DNA of 64,000 nucleotides. Origin: Bacillus_BU sp051233475. Its GTDB lineage: Bacteria > Bacillota > Bacilli > Bacillales > Cytobacillaceae. Positions 43,169 to 53,402 of this stretch are shown in pieces. The notes under the pieces were generated by a model that saw only the letters and a program-made list of their open reading frames with translations, did no database searches and was not told where the DNA came from. Both the position numbers and the translations under genes were made by a program. The stretch is from NCBI RefSeq assembly GCF_051233475.1, contig NZ_JBKFGH010000024.1, positions 1 through 64,000 of the forward strand, given 5' to 3'. Within the stretch, counting starts at the first letter, position 1. Each line of letters starts with the position of its first letter.

Positions 43169-43195
43169 AATTTAGTTTATAAGCGAGATACTCTA

Positions 43196-43588
43196 TTATG
43201 CCGGGCTATTGCCTAAATAGATAAACAAATCATTCATTAGAAGAAAAGCAGCCATTTCTTTTACGCCATCATTAATAAAAGGCACACCAATTAAAATGAT
43301 GCCACCCTTTGTATGGTTCTGAATGACCTCGGTTCCATCAATTCCATTCCATTCATAGCCATTATTTTTTTGTTGCGCTTTTACAACCTTAAACTCATCG
43401 CTTTTTAATAGATTAGAAACGAGTTTATTCTTTTCTGCCCCTACAATATAGGATACGTCACAACCGCAATGGTCTGTTGAATCTCCCGTTTCTGCTACTG
43501 GTTCTGCCGCCTGTGCCGCATTGCCGGGTAACACAAGCATTAATACTACAATCATGCTGCCAAATAACAAAGATAGATAACCTTTCAT
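43196..43588 (-). CDS. Small secreted protein with a Cys-Gly-Cys motif
   Basis: A 130-residue protein with a clear signal peptide (1-28, cleavage near AQA-AEP). The mature part begins with an acidic stretch and HCGCD (about 41-45), then EKNKLVSNLLKSDEFKVVK and a hydrophobic C-terminal half (GGIILIGVPF, AAFLLMNDLFIYLG). AAGGAGG precedes the ATG. No family is recognised with confidence. The LKSDEFK-type segment recalls propeptide or immunity-like regions of some Bacillus bacteriocin-related proteins, but this is only a resemblance. Confidence 0.65.
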   Translation of the reverse strand: MKGYLSLLFGSMIVVLMLVLPGNAAQAAEPVAETGDSTDHCGCDVSYIVGAEKNKLVSNLLKSDEFKVVKAQQKNNGYEWNGIDGTEVIQNHTKGGIILIGVPFINDGVKEMAAFLLMNDLFIYLGNSPA

Positions 43589-43805
43589 TTGCTAACCTCC
43601 TTATTTTTGAATACCCTTCTATTTTATTACTAAAACTTGCCATAAAATTGTACGGTTTATGAAACCTTTTTCACAAATTTATGATAGTAAAAAGTATAAA
43701 CGTAAATAAGTAAATTACCGATATGGTTTTATTCCATTTTCCAAAAAAGCTATAATAGACTTACTACTTTGGAGTTTGCTCCTTTAAACAATAGAGGTGA
43801 ATGAA

Positions 43806-44333
43806 TTGGCTTGGAAAATAAACAGTTCAGTTAAGGATAAAATTAATCGATATACGATTACAACCGATGAGGTAACCCTCCCTAACGGAGAACAAAAAAC
43901 CTTTTCGTATTTAGATTTCGCAAAAGGAGTTTGCATCCTGCCGATCACGGATAACAACGAGGTCTTATGTTTAAAGCAATATCGCCACACCATCAAGGAC
44001 TGGCAATGGGAACTCCCTGCCGGAGCGATTGATAATGTAAGCTTGCCGCCAATTGAAACGGCCAAACGAGAACTAGAGGAAGAAACAGGCTACATAGCCG
44101 AACATTGGCTTGAGTTAGGCAGCTTTTACCCCTCTCCCGGTTCTACGAGCGAGGAAATCTTTTTGTTTGCGGCCGCGGGACTAACTCCTACCCAGCAAAA
44201 ATTAGAAAGCAGTGAACAAATTGAGGTCCACGCGCTTAGTATGGAGGAGTTAAAGAAATTAGTTGCAGATGGGGAATTCAAGCACGGAGCCGGCTTGGCT
44301 GCTATGCTAAGATACAAATTTATTACTGATTAA
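43806..44333 (+). CDS. Nudix hydrolase
   Basis: A 175-residue pyrophosphohydrolase. The Nudix helix is at about 84-96 (ETAKRELEEETGY) after GAIDNVSLPPI, with a longer gap than the plain consensus; this and the preceding WQWELPAGAID resemble ADP-ribose pyrophosphatases. The TTG start at 43806 is placed by AGAGGTGA; a GTG three codons upstream overlaps that site. Monocistronic. The substrate (ADP-ribose or another nucleoside diphosphate derivative) is inferred only. Confidence 0.85.
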   Translation: MAWKINSSVKDKINRYTITTDEVTLPNGEQKTFSYLDFAKGVCILPITDNNEVLCLKQYRHTIKDWQWELPAGAIDNVSLPPIETAKRELEEETGYIAEHWLELGSFYPSPGSTSEEIFLFAAAGLTPTQQKLESSEQIEVHALSMEELKKLVADGEFKHGAGLAAMLRYKFITD

Positions 44334-44364
44334 TCAAATGCAGATTAGAAGATATCCTAGAAAG

Positions 44365-44401
44365 AGCGACCCAAATTGAATAAAATAGGTCGCTTTTTTT
44401 G
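44365..44401 (+). terminator. Terminator of the Nudix gene
   Basis: AGCGACC with GGTCGCT, then seven T. Confidence 0.85.
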
Positions 44402-44570
44402 TTATAAGGTATTCTACTTTTCCCTCAAAAAATAATTCTCAAACTTTTGACAAACTTCTAGTGGAAAGTTGTACCAAAAGTATTTTAATATATTGTTAAT
44501 GTTTAATTTAGATGGAATTAAGGATTTAAAATTATGTTTAACAAAAAAGAAGGTATGGAGGAGAGACATC

Positions 44571-44864
44571 ATGAAACGACTATGGACAGTGTTAGTGCTT
44601 TTACTTTTATTATTAGCAGGATGTTCATCAAGCTCCGATGAAAGCGGCGCAATGGATGGAGAAGCACTTTATAAGAAAAGCTGTTTAGCTTGTCACGGTG
44701 AAGACCTAAAAGGAACTTCAGGGCCGGCGGTATTAAATATGAAAAACAAGTATTCTGAAGAAGAAGTTCTTAATATTATTAATAACGGTGTTCGAATGAT
44801 GCCAGGTAAACTATTATCAGAGGAAGAAGCACAGATTGTTACCGAATGGTTAATGGAGAAGTAA
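44571..44864 (+). CDS. cccB: Lipoprotein cytochrome c-551 (paralogue 1)
   Basis: A 97-residue membrane-anchored cytochrome c. The lipobox LLAGC gives Cys18 at the mature N-terminus. The haem motif is CLACH (38-42), and the distal Met is in VRMMPG. Small c-551 lipoproteins of bacilli carry electrons from the bc complex to oxidases on the outer face. The ATG at 44571 follows GGAGGAG. It is very similar to the gene at 47090-47392. Confidence 0.92.
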   Translation: MKRLWTVLVLLLLLLAGCSSSSDESGAMDGEALYKKSCLACHGEDLKGTSGPAVLNMKNKYSEEEVLNIINNGVRMMPGKLLSEEEAQIVTEWLMEK

Positions 44865-44887
44865 TTTTTTAGGTATGCATACATAAA

Positions 44888-44938
44888 CCTTAGAAGTACT
44901 GCCGATTGTATTGTCGGCCATACTTCTAGGGTTTTTTT
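44888..44938 (+). terminator. Terminator of the first c-551 gene
   Basis: CCTTAGAAGTA with TACTTCTAGGG and an inner GCCGA/TCGGC stem, then seven T. Confidence 0.88.
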
Positions 44939-45052
44939 ATTAAATTTGCCAAACTCTCACAAAAAGCTACTTTGTGACTTAGTCACGGTAAATACTCGAC
45001 CCAAAAGCTATCATTAACTTAAATCAATTAACTACATAGGGGATGAGTAATT

Positions 45053-45241
45053 GTGAAAGCAAATATTGGAGGAACTGACCGCGTTATTCGTTTGATTCTC
45101 GGGGTCTTGCTTTTAGGCCTTTTTCTACTCGATGGAAATGTAAAATACTTTGGATTAGTAGGGATTGTACTGATCTTTACTGCCACTATTCGCTTTTGTC
45201 CGCTTTATCCAATTTTTAAAATAAATACTAACAAAAAATAA
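45053..45241 (+). CDS. DUF2892 (YgaP-like transmembrane) protein
   Basis: A 62-residue protein. MKANIGGTDRVIRLILGVLL opens the DUF2892 fold, with two spans (about 12-27 and 33-47) and the family motif RFCPLYPIFKINT at the end. Members stand alone or are fused to rhodanese domains and are often linked to sulfur or stress functions. The GTG start at 45053 follows GGGGATGAG. It is separated by terminators from both neighbours. Confidence 0.88.
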   Translation: MKANIGGTDRVIRLILGVLLLGLFLLDGNVKYFGLVGIVLIFTATIRFCPLYPIFKINTNKK

Positions 45242-45262
45242 GCAGCCACCGGGCTCTATGGG

Positions 45263-45312
45263 AAAAGACGGCGTATAATCCTATTTTTATAGAGATATAC
45301 GCTGTCTTTTTT
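45263..45312 (+). terminator. Terminator of the DUF2892 gene
   Basis: AAAAGACGGCGTAT with ATACGCTGTCTTTT, then further T. Confidence 0.85.
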
Positions 45313-45332
45313 TTAATCAAACGATTGATTAA
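45313..45332. promoter_or_regulatory. TetR-type palindrome 1
   Basis: TTAATCAAACGATTGATTAA, with 8-bp perfect arms. A fully perfect version lies at 47438-47457. It occurs at the end of the terminator and before the end of the gamma-glutamyltransferase gene, so its target is not obvious. Confidence 0.5.
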
Positions 45333-45380
45333 ATTTTATTTGGTTGGGATGGGACCTGTAGCTTCCCAAACCCCAACAAC

Positions 45381-46961
45381 CTATATTCCCACGGCCGCTC
45401 CGTCCCCTCTTGGGTCGACACCTCCGTGCCGGAAGCCTTGGTCATCTATTAATATGGCATTGGCATGGCCCATTACACCGTCCACGGAACCCACTTTATT
45501 AACGATATGACCGACCTTCCCCAGTTGCTCGATGACGTGTTGGTCAACCCTGCACTCTATCTTTAACTCTTGGCTTGCCTCTCCCCATGTTCTCCCCCAC
45601 ACAAATCTCGGCAGAGAGATTGCTTCCTGCGGGTTCATTCCGTAATCAATCATCCTCGTGATGATGGCTGTTTGGGTTTGCGACTGACCCTCACCCCCTT
45701 GAGTCCCATATAAAATATACGGTTTTCCTTCCTTCAACACCATTGCAGGCATCAGCGTATGGAAGGTACGCTTTCTTGGTTCCAAACGATTGACATGAGA
45801 AGGATCCAGCGAAAAGAACGAGCCTCTATTTTGCATAATAACCCCTGTATCACCGGCCACAACCCCCGAGCCAAACTCAAAATAAAGACTTTGGATAAAT
45901 GAAACTGCATTCCCCTCTTCATCCACGACAGCGGCATGAGCTGTATCACTACCAACCGGTCGCGTATCAAGTGGAAGCACCTTTTCCATGTTAATCTCGT
46001 CAGCCATTTCCTTCCCATACGTTTTGCTGATTAATTTTTCTAAAGGAATATCAAAAAAATCAGGATCGGTTAATACCCCATTCCGGTCCCGAAAACTCCG
46101 TTTTAATGCTTCAACTAATAAATGATAATATTCGAAGGAACCATGCGGAATATTGGTTAATTCAAAATTCTCCAATATGTTCAAAGCCATCAGGCCAACA
46201 AAGCCTTGCGAATTGGGCGGTACTTGGCAGACGGTATAATCCCGATACGTTGTTGAGATGGGATCAGTCCAGCTCCCGTGATGATCCGCAAAATCCTCCA
46301 ATGTCAATACGCTTCCTTTCGCCCGAAGATTAGCGACGATTCTTTCCGCCAACTCCCCTTTGTAGAAATGATCTCTTCCCTTTTCTGCTAGCTCGCTTAG
46401 CGTATTGGCTAATGCTGTTTGTACAAATCGTTCATGTACAGTTGGAATCCGATTTCCCGGAAGAAAGATGGCCGCGGTATCGGAATCTTGGCGTAAAACA
46501 TCCACATTTTTTATGGTATTTTCATATTGATCATTTGAAACAGGGAAACCAAATCGGGCATACTTTAGGGCGGGTTCTAGCACCTCTGCAAGGGTTAACC
46601 GGCCATATTCCTTAAGCATCGCATCCCAACTGTCAACCATTCCCGGAACAGTAATAACACTTTCAATACCACGAAAAGGAATGGCATCTCTACCTATGTA
46701 ATGTTCTCGAGACACTAGCGAGCCTGAGCGCCCACTTCCATTAAATGCACGGAGCTGTTTATCTTTCGTACTGTATGTAAGCCAAAACGAGTCCCCTCCA
46801 AGGCCCGTCATATGCGGATAAACAACCGCCAAACAGGCACTTACGGCAACAGCAGCATCAAAGGCATTTCCGCCTTTTTGTAAAATGGAATTTCCTGCTT
46901 GCGAGGCCAAATAATGCGGGCTTACCACCATTGATTTACTTCCAACAATCGCTTTGCGCAT
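45381..46961 (-). CDS. Gamma-glutamyltransferase family protein (YwrD-like)
   Basis: A 526-residue N-terminal nucleophile hydrolase. The autocatalytic cleavage point and nucleophile is Thr340 in GSDTAHAAVVDEEGNAV. The large-subunit part opens SPHYLASQAGNSILQKGGNAFDAAVAV, typical of the family. There is no signal peptide, unlike the secreted Ggt of Bacillus, and the length matches the YwrD group. It probably acts on gamma-glutamyl compounds in the cytosol (inference). Monocistronic. Confidence 0.9.
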   Translation of the reverse strand: MRKAIVGSKSMVVSPHYLASQAGNSILQKGGNAFDAAVAVSACLAVVYPHMTGLGGDSFWLTYSTKDKQLRAFNGSGRSGSLVSREHYIGRDAIPFRGIESVITVPGMVDSWDAMLKEYGRLTLAEVLEPALKYARFGFPVSNDQYENTIKNVDVLRQDSDTAAIFLPGNRIPTVHERFVQTALANTLSELAEKGRDHFYKGELAERIVANLRAKGSVLTLEDFADHHGSWTDPISTTYRDYTVCQVPPNSQGFVGLMALNILENFELTNIPHGSFEYYHLLVEALKRSFRDRNGVLTDPDFFDIPLEKLISKTYGKEMADEINMEKVLPLDTRPVGSDTAHAAVVDEEGNAVSFIQSLYFEFGSGVVAGDTGVIMQNRGSFFSLDPSHVNRLEPRKRTFHTLMPAMVLKEGKPYILYGTQGGEGQSQTQTAIITRMIDYGMNPQEAISLPRFVWGRTWGEASQELKIECRVDQHVIEQLGKVGHIVNKVGSVDGVMGHANAILIDDQGFRHGGVDPRGDGAAVGI

Positions 46962-47089
46962 TTTCGTCCCTCTCTTTCAATTTTTTGCGTCTGGAAATAT
47001 TTTCTTAAGTAATTTTTTTAGTATTAAAATAGGGAAATTTACTAATAATTACCTTAACTATAACACGATAATGACAAGGAGGAGATAGG

Positions 47090-47392
47090 GTGAAACGAAT
47101 CTGGACTATTATGTTGATGGTTTCGGTATTACTGTTGTTAGGAGGGTGTGGTGCCAATGAGAAAGAGAATAATGAAGCAGCGGATGTAGAGACGCTTTAT
47201 AAAAATAAATGCTTAGCGTGTCATGGAGCCGATCTTCAAGGAGCTTCTGCACCGGCATTAACTAACCTATCAGACAAATATTCAAAAGACGAAGTGTACA
47301 ACATCATCTTAAACGGAGTCGGCATGATGCCCGGAAAGCTATTATCTGAAGAAGAAACCGAACTTATGACGGAATGGCTGATGGAAAAATAA
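47090..47392 (+). CDS. Lipoprotein cytochrome c-551 (paralogue 2)
   Basis: A 100-residue paralogue of the protein at 44571. The lipobox is LLGGC (Cys20), the haem motif CLACH (41-45) and the distal Met in VGMMPGKLLSEEE. The GTG start at 47090 has AAGGAGGAG upstream. Two similar c-551 genes 2.5 kb apart on the same strand suggest a local duplication. Confidence 0.92.
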   Translation: MKRIWTIMLMVSVLLLLGGCGANEKENNEAADVETLYKNKCLACHGADLQGASAPALTNLSDKYSKDEVYNIILNGVGMMPGKLLSEEETELMTEWLMEK

Positions 47393-47437
47393 CGATAGAT
47401 TTCGTATAGGAGGAGGCCTGGATTTTTAATTATATTA

Positions 47438-47457
47438 TTAATCAAACGTTTGATTAA
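47438..47457. promoter_or_regulatory. TetR-type palindrome 2 (perfect)
   Basis: TTAATCAAACGTTTGATTAA is a perfect 20-bp dyad 46 bp after the second c-551 stop. It matches the size and symmetry of TetR-family operators. No TetR gene is in the window. Confidence 0.5.
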
Positions 47458-47580
47458 ATAGAGTAGACTGTTAATGTTGGTCACATGCACCCTTCATGTG
47501 ACCACTTTGACGGTTTTCCTTATCGGTTTTGGTCACAAAGCCGCTGGAGTTAAGGCTCCAAACACCCCTTACTCTATAAA

Positions 47581-47620
47581 AAAAGAGGTGCCAGTTTATT
47601 TAACGGGACACCTCTTTTCT
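47581..47620. terminator. Bidirectional terminator near osmC
   Basis: AAAAGAGGTG with CACCTCTTTT, T-rich on both sides. It serves the OsmC gene on the minus strand. Confidence 0.8.
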
Positions 47621-47663
47621 CCACAAAATTCATTATTAAAAATTCCAGTTAAACACAGGTCAA

Positions 47664-48113
47664 CTACACCCGTGATCCAATAAAAATCTCGCCCCGCTTT
47701 AGGTTAACTGGATTTTCAATCGTGTCGCCTACCGGGCATGTTTTTTCAATAAAATCTACGAATTCTTCTACTTTTTCTCTCGGTGCGTCAGTATCGATAT
47801 GAATATGATAGCGGACATCGCTATAACCCCGGCGGACATCAGATTTATTCATGAAGCCATCTGTATCGAGATCTCCCTCGACCTCAACCCAAAAATCATT
47901 GAACTCAATCCCAAATTTACGGGCATACACGCGAGCAACAATGGATTGACATGCACCTAATGCACACAACACCAATTCTACCGGATTCATTCCCGTATCC
48001 ATTCCTCCGAGTTCCCGTGGTTCATCAATGGTTACCTCAAAATTTCTGGACTTCACTTTAACCTGAACGCCGTCTTGTAAATGAGCAGTAGCTTTAAATG
48101 TTGTTAATGGCAT
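47664..48113 (-). CDS. OsmC family protein
   Basis: A 149-residue thiol-peroxidase-fold protein. The conserved Cys residues are in LCALGACQS (Cys50, Cys55) and in EKTCPVGDTI (about Cys127); Cys55 and the latter are the redox pair position of OsmC/Ohr relatives. Members detoxify organic hydroperoxides or persulfides. Monocistronic. It matches YhfA-like OsmC proteins more than Ohr by its GMDTGMNPVELV segment. Confidence 0.88.
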   Translation of the reverse strand: MPLTTFKATAHLQDGVQVKVKSRNFEVTIDEPRELGGMDTGMNPVELVLCALGACQSIVARVYARKFGIEFNDFWVEVEGDLDTDGFMNKSDVRRGYSDVRYHIHIDTDAPREKVEEFVDFIEKTCPVGDTIENPVNLKRGEIFIGSRV

Positions 48114-48282
48114 TTGAAAAACCTACCCTTCTCATTAGATATACTGGACTTACCATCTAAAATTATAGTCCTCTGCCCCGCAAAAGAGAAATATTTACCG
48201 TCCCCCTTGGGTTATTTTTAAAAGAAAACAGACCTGCTGTACATAAAATGTTAAAAAACTCGACTTCATTTATAAGGCCCAT

Positions 48283-48314
48283 AAAAAAACCCCAATTCAA
48301 TAAATGAATTGGGG
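48283..48314 (-). terminator. Terminator of the sdh operon
   Basis: CCCCAATTCA with TGAATTGGGG, then seven T on the minus strand. Confidence 0.9.
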
Positions 48315-48383
48315 CTACCCTGGGGGGGGTTTACACAACATATGTGAAGCTAAATAACTCGGCGGGTGTCAGTGCACCCTTTT

Positions 48384-49142
48384 TTAACCGAAGAAATTCT
48401 TAAATGATTGAGCAACTACTTGTCGGTTTAAAGCTGCAATCGATGTGGTGAGTTGAATTCCTTTCGGACAAACCTCAACACAGTTTTGAGAGTTACCGCA
48501 AGTAGTGATGCCGCCTTCACCCATAATCGCTGCAAGGCGCTCTTCTTTATGCATCGCCCCAGTAGGGTGAGTATTGAAGAGGCGGACCTGTGAAAGTGGT
48601 GCTGGCCCAATGAAAGGTGAATGATCATTTACATTCGGGCACGCTTCAAGACAACAGCCGCATGTCATACACTTAGACAACTCATACGCCCATTGTCTAG
48701 TGTTTTCTGGCATCCGTGGTCCAGGACCTAAATCGTGAGTCCCATCAATTGGAATCCAAGCCTTTACCTTCTTCAACGCGTCGAACATCCGCTGGCGGTC
48801 CACTGCTAAATCACGGACAACAGGGAATGTACTTAAAGGCTCGATTCGAATCGGTTGTTCAAGCTGGTCGATCAACGAGGAACATGCCTGGCGAGGTTTT
48901 CCGTTGATCACCATCGAACATGCTCCACAAACTTCCTCAAGGCAAACAGATTCCCAAATGACTGGGGTTGTCCGTTCTCCTTTAACATTAACCGGGTTCT
49001 TCTGGATTTCCATAAGGGCCGAAATGATATTCATGTTCGAGCGATATGGAATTTGAAATTCTTCCTGATAAGGCAGTGAATTCCGATCGTTTTGCCGTTT
49101 GATAATCAGTCTAATCGTTTTGCCGTTTCCCGCCATGATCAT
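48384..49142 (-). CDS. sdhB: Succinate dehydrogenase iron-sulfur subunit
   Basis: A 252-residue subunit. The plant-type 2Fe-2S site is in CLEEVCGACSMVINGKPRQAC. The C-terminal clusters are in CMTCGCCLEACPN and CGNSQNCVEVCPKG. It carries electrons from FAD to the haem subunit. It overlaps sdhA by 4 bp. It closes the sdhC-sdhA-sdhB operon. Confidence 0.97.
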   Translation of the reverse strand: MIMAGNGKTIRLIIKRQNDRNSLPYQEEFQIPYRSNMNIISALMEIQKNPVNVKGERTTPVIWESVCLEEVCGACSMVINGKPRQACSSLIDQLEQPIRIEPLSTFPVVRDLAVDRQRMFDALKKVKAWIPIDGTHDLGPGPRMPENTRQWAYELSKCMTCGCCLEACPNVNDHSPFIGPAPLSQVRLFNTHPTGAMHKEERLAAIMGEGGITTCGNSQNCVEVCPKGIQLTTSIAALNRQVVAQSFKNFFG

Positions 49143-50902
49143 TTGGCTCCTTTCTTAGCTTTTGTATAATCCCGTTTCCGTGGCTGAATTAAAGAAACAT
49201 CAACATCCTGGTAAGAAAGCTCAGGCTGTTTTGTGCTTGGATTGAATTTTGCCATTGTTGTTTTTAACCACTCATCATCATTACGATCAGGGAATTCTGG
49301 TTTATAGTGAGCACCACGGCTTTCATTACGGTTAAGCGCACCTAGTGTAATCACTTGTGCTAAATTAATCATACCCTCAAGCTGACGAACAAAAGAGGCG
49401 CTTGAGTTACTCCATTTAGCTGTATCTTCAATATTAATTCGCTTATATCGTTCAACGAAGTCTTGAAGCTTATCATAAGTCATCTTTAACTTCTTGTTTT
49501 CACGAACAACGGTCACATTATCCGTCATAAGCTCGCCAAGCTCTTTGTGAAGTAAATAAGCGTTCTCTGTTCCGCCCATTGATAAAATCGAATGGTATCT
49601 TTGTCCGTCCTCTGCTAACTGACGATCAAATATAGAAGATGAAATACCATCAGTAGAGCTAGTCATTCCCTTGATATAATCAAGCGCTGATGGTCCTGCT
49701 ACCATACCGCCATATACAGCCGATAATAGTGAATTCGCACCAAGGCGGTTTGCACCATGCTGAGAATAATCACATTCACCAGCCGCAAACAAACCAGGAA
49801 TATTCGTGCGCTGATCAAAATTCACCCAAAGTCCGCCCATTGAATAGTGAACAGCCGGGAATATTTTCATTGGAACCTTGCGTGGATCATCACCCATGAA
49901 TTTTTCATAGATTTCCATAATTCCGCCCAGTTTAATATCCAGTTGTTTTGAATCAATGTGAGACAAATCAAGATATACCTTGTTCTCCCCATCAATTCCA
50001 AGCTTCTGGTTTACACACACATCAAAGATTTCACGTGTTGCAATATCACGTGGCACTAGATTTCCATAGGCAGGATATTTTTCCTCAAGGAAGTACCAAG
50101 GTTTGCCGTCCTTATACGTCCAAACACGACCGCCTTCTCCACGTGCTGATTCACTCATCAAGCGGTTTTTGTCATCACCAGGAATCGCTGTCGGATGAAT
50201 TTGAATGAATTCTCCGTTAGCATAAAATGCGCCTTGCTCGTACAATCTTGCAGCTGCATAACCTGTATTGATCGTTGAGTTCGTTGATTTTCCAAAAATA
50301 AGACCAGGTCCACCTGTCGCAATAATAACTGCGTCAGCCGGAAATGCCTTCATTTCCATTGAACGTAAGTCTTGAGCAGTAATGCCTCGGCAGACGCCCT
50401 CTTGGTCAAGAACAGCCGATACAAATTCCCAGCTCTCATACTTTGTTACTAAACCTTCTGCTTCAAAACGACGAACCTGCTCATCTAGTGCGTATAATAG
50501 CTGTTGACCAGTTGTAGCGCCTGCGAATGCAGTTCGATGATGCTGCGTACCACCAAAACGACGGAAGTCGAGTAATCCTTCAGGTGTACGGTTGAACATT
50601 ACGCCCATGCGGTCAAACATGTGAATGATTTTCGGAGCCGCTTCACACATTGCTTTTACAGGAGGCTGATTGGCTAGAAAATCTCCGCCATACACGGAAT
50701 CATCGAAATGTTCCCATGGTGAATCATTCTCTCCTTTTGTATTAACCGCTCCGTTAATTCCGCCCTGTGCACAAACGGAGTGGGAACGTTTCACCGGCAC
50801 CATCGAAAATAAATCTACTTTAGTCCCTGCTTCAGCGATCTTGATTGCGGCCATTAAGCCCGCCAAGCCGCCGCCGACAATGACAATTTTTCCTTTGCTC
50901 AT
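49139..50902 (-). CDS. sdhA: Succinate dehydrogenase flavoprotein subunit
   Basis: A 587-residue flavoprotein that oxidises succinate to fumarate. The FAD motif IVIVGGGLAGLMAAIKIAE is at the N-terminus. The covalent FAD attachment His is in RSHSVCAQGGINGA, and the active-site residues lie in HPTAIPGDD, RLMSESARGEGG and HYSMGGLW. GECDYSQHGANRLGANSL is also typical. It is in the standard Bacillus order and length. Confidence 0.97.
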   Translation of the reverse strand: MSKGKIVIVGGGLAGLMAAIKIAEAGTKVDLFSMVPVKRSHSVCAQGGINGAVNTKGENDSPWEHFDDSVYGGDFLANQPPVKAMCEAAPKIIHMFDRMGVMFNRTPEGLLDFRRFGGTQHHRTAFAGATTGQQLLYALDEQVRRFEAEGLVTKYESWEFVSAVLDQEGVCRGITAQDLRSMEMKAFPADAVIIATGGPGLIFGKSTNSTINTGYAAARLYEQGAFYANGEFIQIHPTAIPGDDKNRLMSESARGEGGRVWTYKDGKPWYFLEEKYPAYGNLVPRDIATREIFDVCVNQKLGIDGENKVYLDLSHIDSKQLDIKLGGIMEIYEKFMGDDPRKVPMKIFPAVHYSMGGLWVNFDQRTNIPGLFAAGECDYSQHGANRLGANSLLSAVYGGMVAGPSALDYIKGMTSSTDGISSSIFDRQLAEDGQRYHSILSMGGTENAYLLHKELGELMTDNVTVVRENKKLKMTYDKLQDFVERYKRINIEDTAKWSNSSASFVRQLEGMINLAQVITLGALNRNESRGAHYKPEFPDRNDDEWLKTTMAKFNPSTKQPELSYQDVDVSLIQPRKRDYTKAKKGAK

Positions 50903-51006
50903 TTATGTTTTCCTCCTATCGAGTATTCGACAAAACTCGGGTCGTACTACGTGCTAAGTGCTACGTGCTAGGCGCACCAGAACCTATTCGTTCCTGCCAG
51001 CACCTA

Positions 51007-51618
51007 TTACGCAAATGCAAGAATCGCGCGTACCCCAATAATGGATAGTACAACAAAAAGTCCGAGTGTAATATATTGGGTAATTTTTTGAGATTTTGGT
51101 GAAACGGTAATCCCCCAAGTAATTAAGAAAGTCCAAACTCCGTTCGCGAAATGGAAAACGGACCCAACAATCCCGATAATATAAAGCACCAATGCGATTG
51201 GGCTTTCAACGATGCCGGCCATTAGATCATAACTTGCTTCCACTCCAAAAAACTCTACTTGGATTTTTGTTTCCCAAATATGCCAAGTTACAAAGATAAG
51301 AGTGATAACTCCGCTTAAACGCTGTAAATAAAACTTCCAGTTTCTAAAATACCCATAGCGGTTGACATTGTTTTTCGCCTGAAACGCAATATAAACCCCA
51401 TAAATACCGTGAAAATACATCGGAATAAAAATAATAAATGCCTCAAGGAAATATTTAAATGGCAAATTCACCATGATTCCCGCGGCAGTATTGTATGCAT
51501 CAATCCCCCATGTTGCTGTATAGTTCACAAAAAGGTGAACCATCAGGAACACCCCAACTGGGATGATTCCTGACAGGGAGTGAAGCTTTCGATACAAATG
51601 CTGATTTTTTCGCTCCAT
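51007..51618 (-). CDS. sdhC: Succinate dehydrogenase cytochrome b558 subunit
   Basis: A 203-residue membrane anchor with five spans. Likely haem ligands are His residues in RKLHSLSGIIPVG, VHLFVNYT, MYFHGIYG and TWHIWETKI, as in B. subtilis SdhC. It binds two haems and menaquinone. It is the first gene of the operon, 104 bp before sdhA; that gap holds a degenerate GTGCTA-type repeat. Confidence 0.95.
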   Translation of the reverse strand: MERKNQHLYRKLHSLSGIIPVGVFLMVHLFVNYTATWGIDAYNTAAGIMVNLPFKYFLEAFIIFIPMYFHGIYGVYIAFQAKNNVNRYGYFRNWKFYLQRLSGVITLIFVTWHIWETKIQVEFFGVEASYDLMAGIVESPIALVLYIIGIVGSVFHFANGVWTFLITWGITVSPKSQKITQYITLGLFVVLSIIGVRAILAFA

Positions 51619-51702
51619 CTCTTATAACCTCCTAATACTTTTAACTATCATTTGGTGCTCTGCTAATCTGGTAAACTACTAAAGCACCGTTCCCGCATTC
51701 GA

Positions 51703-51834
51703 TTGTTGATTTCCGCTCCAGGTGCTCCCTTTCCGCGGGGGAGTCCGGGAGCCTCCTCGACGCTTTAGCGCCTGTGGGGTCTCCCGTGACACCTTCTCCC
51801 GCAGGAGTCTCGCACCTTCCTCTCCAATCAACAA
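51703..51834. repeat. Full copy C of the ~130-bp dispersed element
   Basis: Bounded by TTGTTGATT and AATCAACAA. The core is almost identical to copy B, with differences mainly at the tip of the central hairpin (CGACGCTTTAGCG in place of CGGCGCAAGCG). It lies between sdhC and aspA. Confidence 0.88.
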
Positions 51835-51852
51835 TCAACATCGTCTTTTATA

Positions 51853-53310
<1,458 letters not shown>

Positions 53311-53360
53311 CACATTCATCTCCTAATTTTTTTATATGGGGGACCTCCCCCTTCACTTTA

Positions 53361-53402
53361 CTTCTGTAAAGCATCGGGGGACTGTCCCCCAATGCTTTAA
53401 AG
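53361..53402. repeat. REP-like palindrome copy 6, containing the dcuB stop
   Basis: GTAAAGCATC and AATGCTTTAA arms around GGGGGACTGTCCCCC, with a further GGGGGACCTCCCCC just outside (53339-53352). The dcuB TAA lies inside the right arm (53399-53397). Confidence 0.85.
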
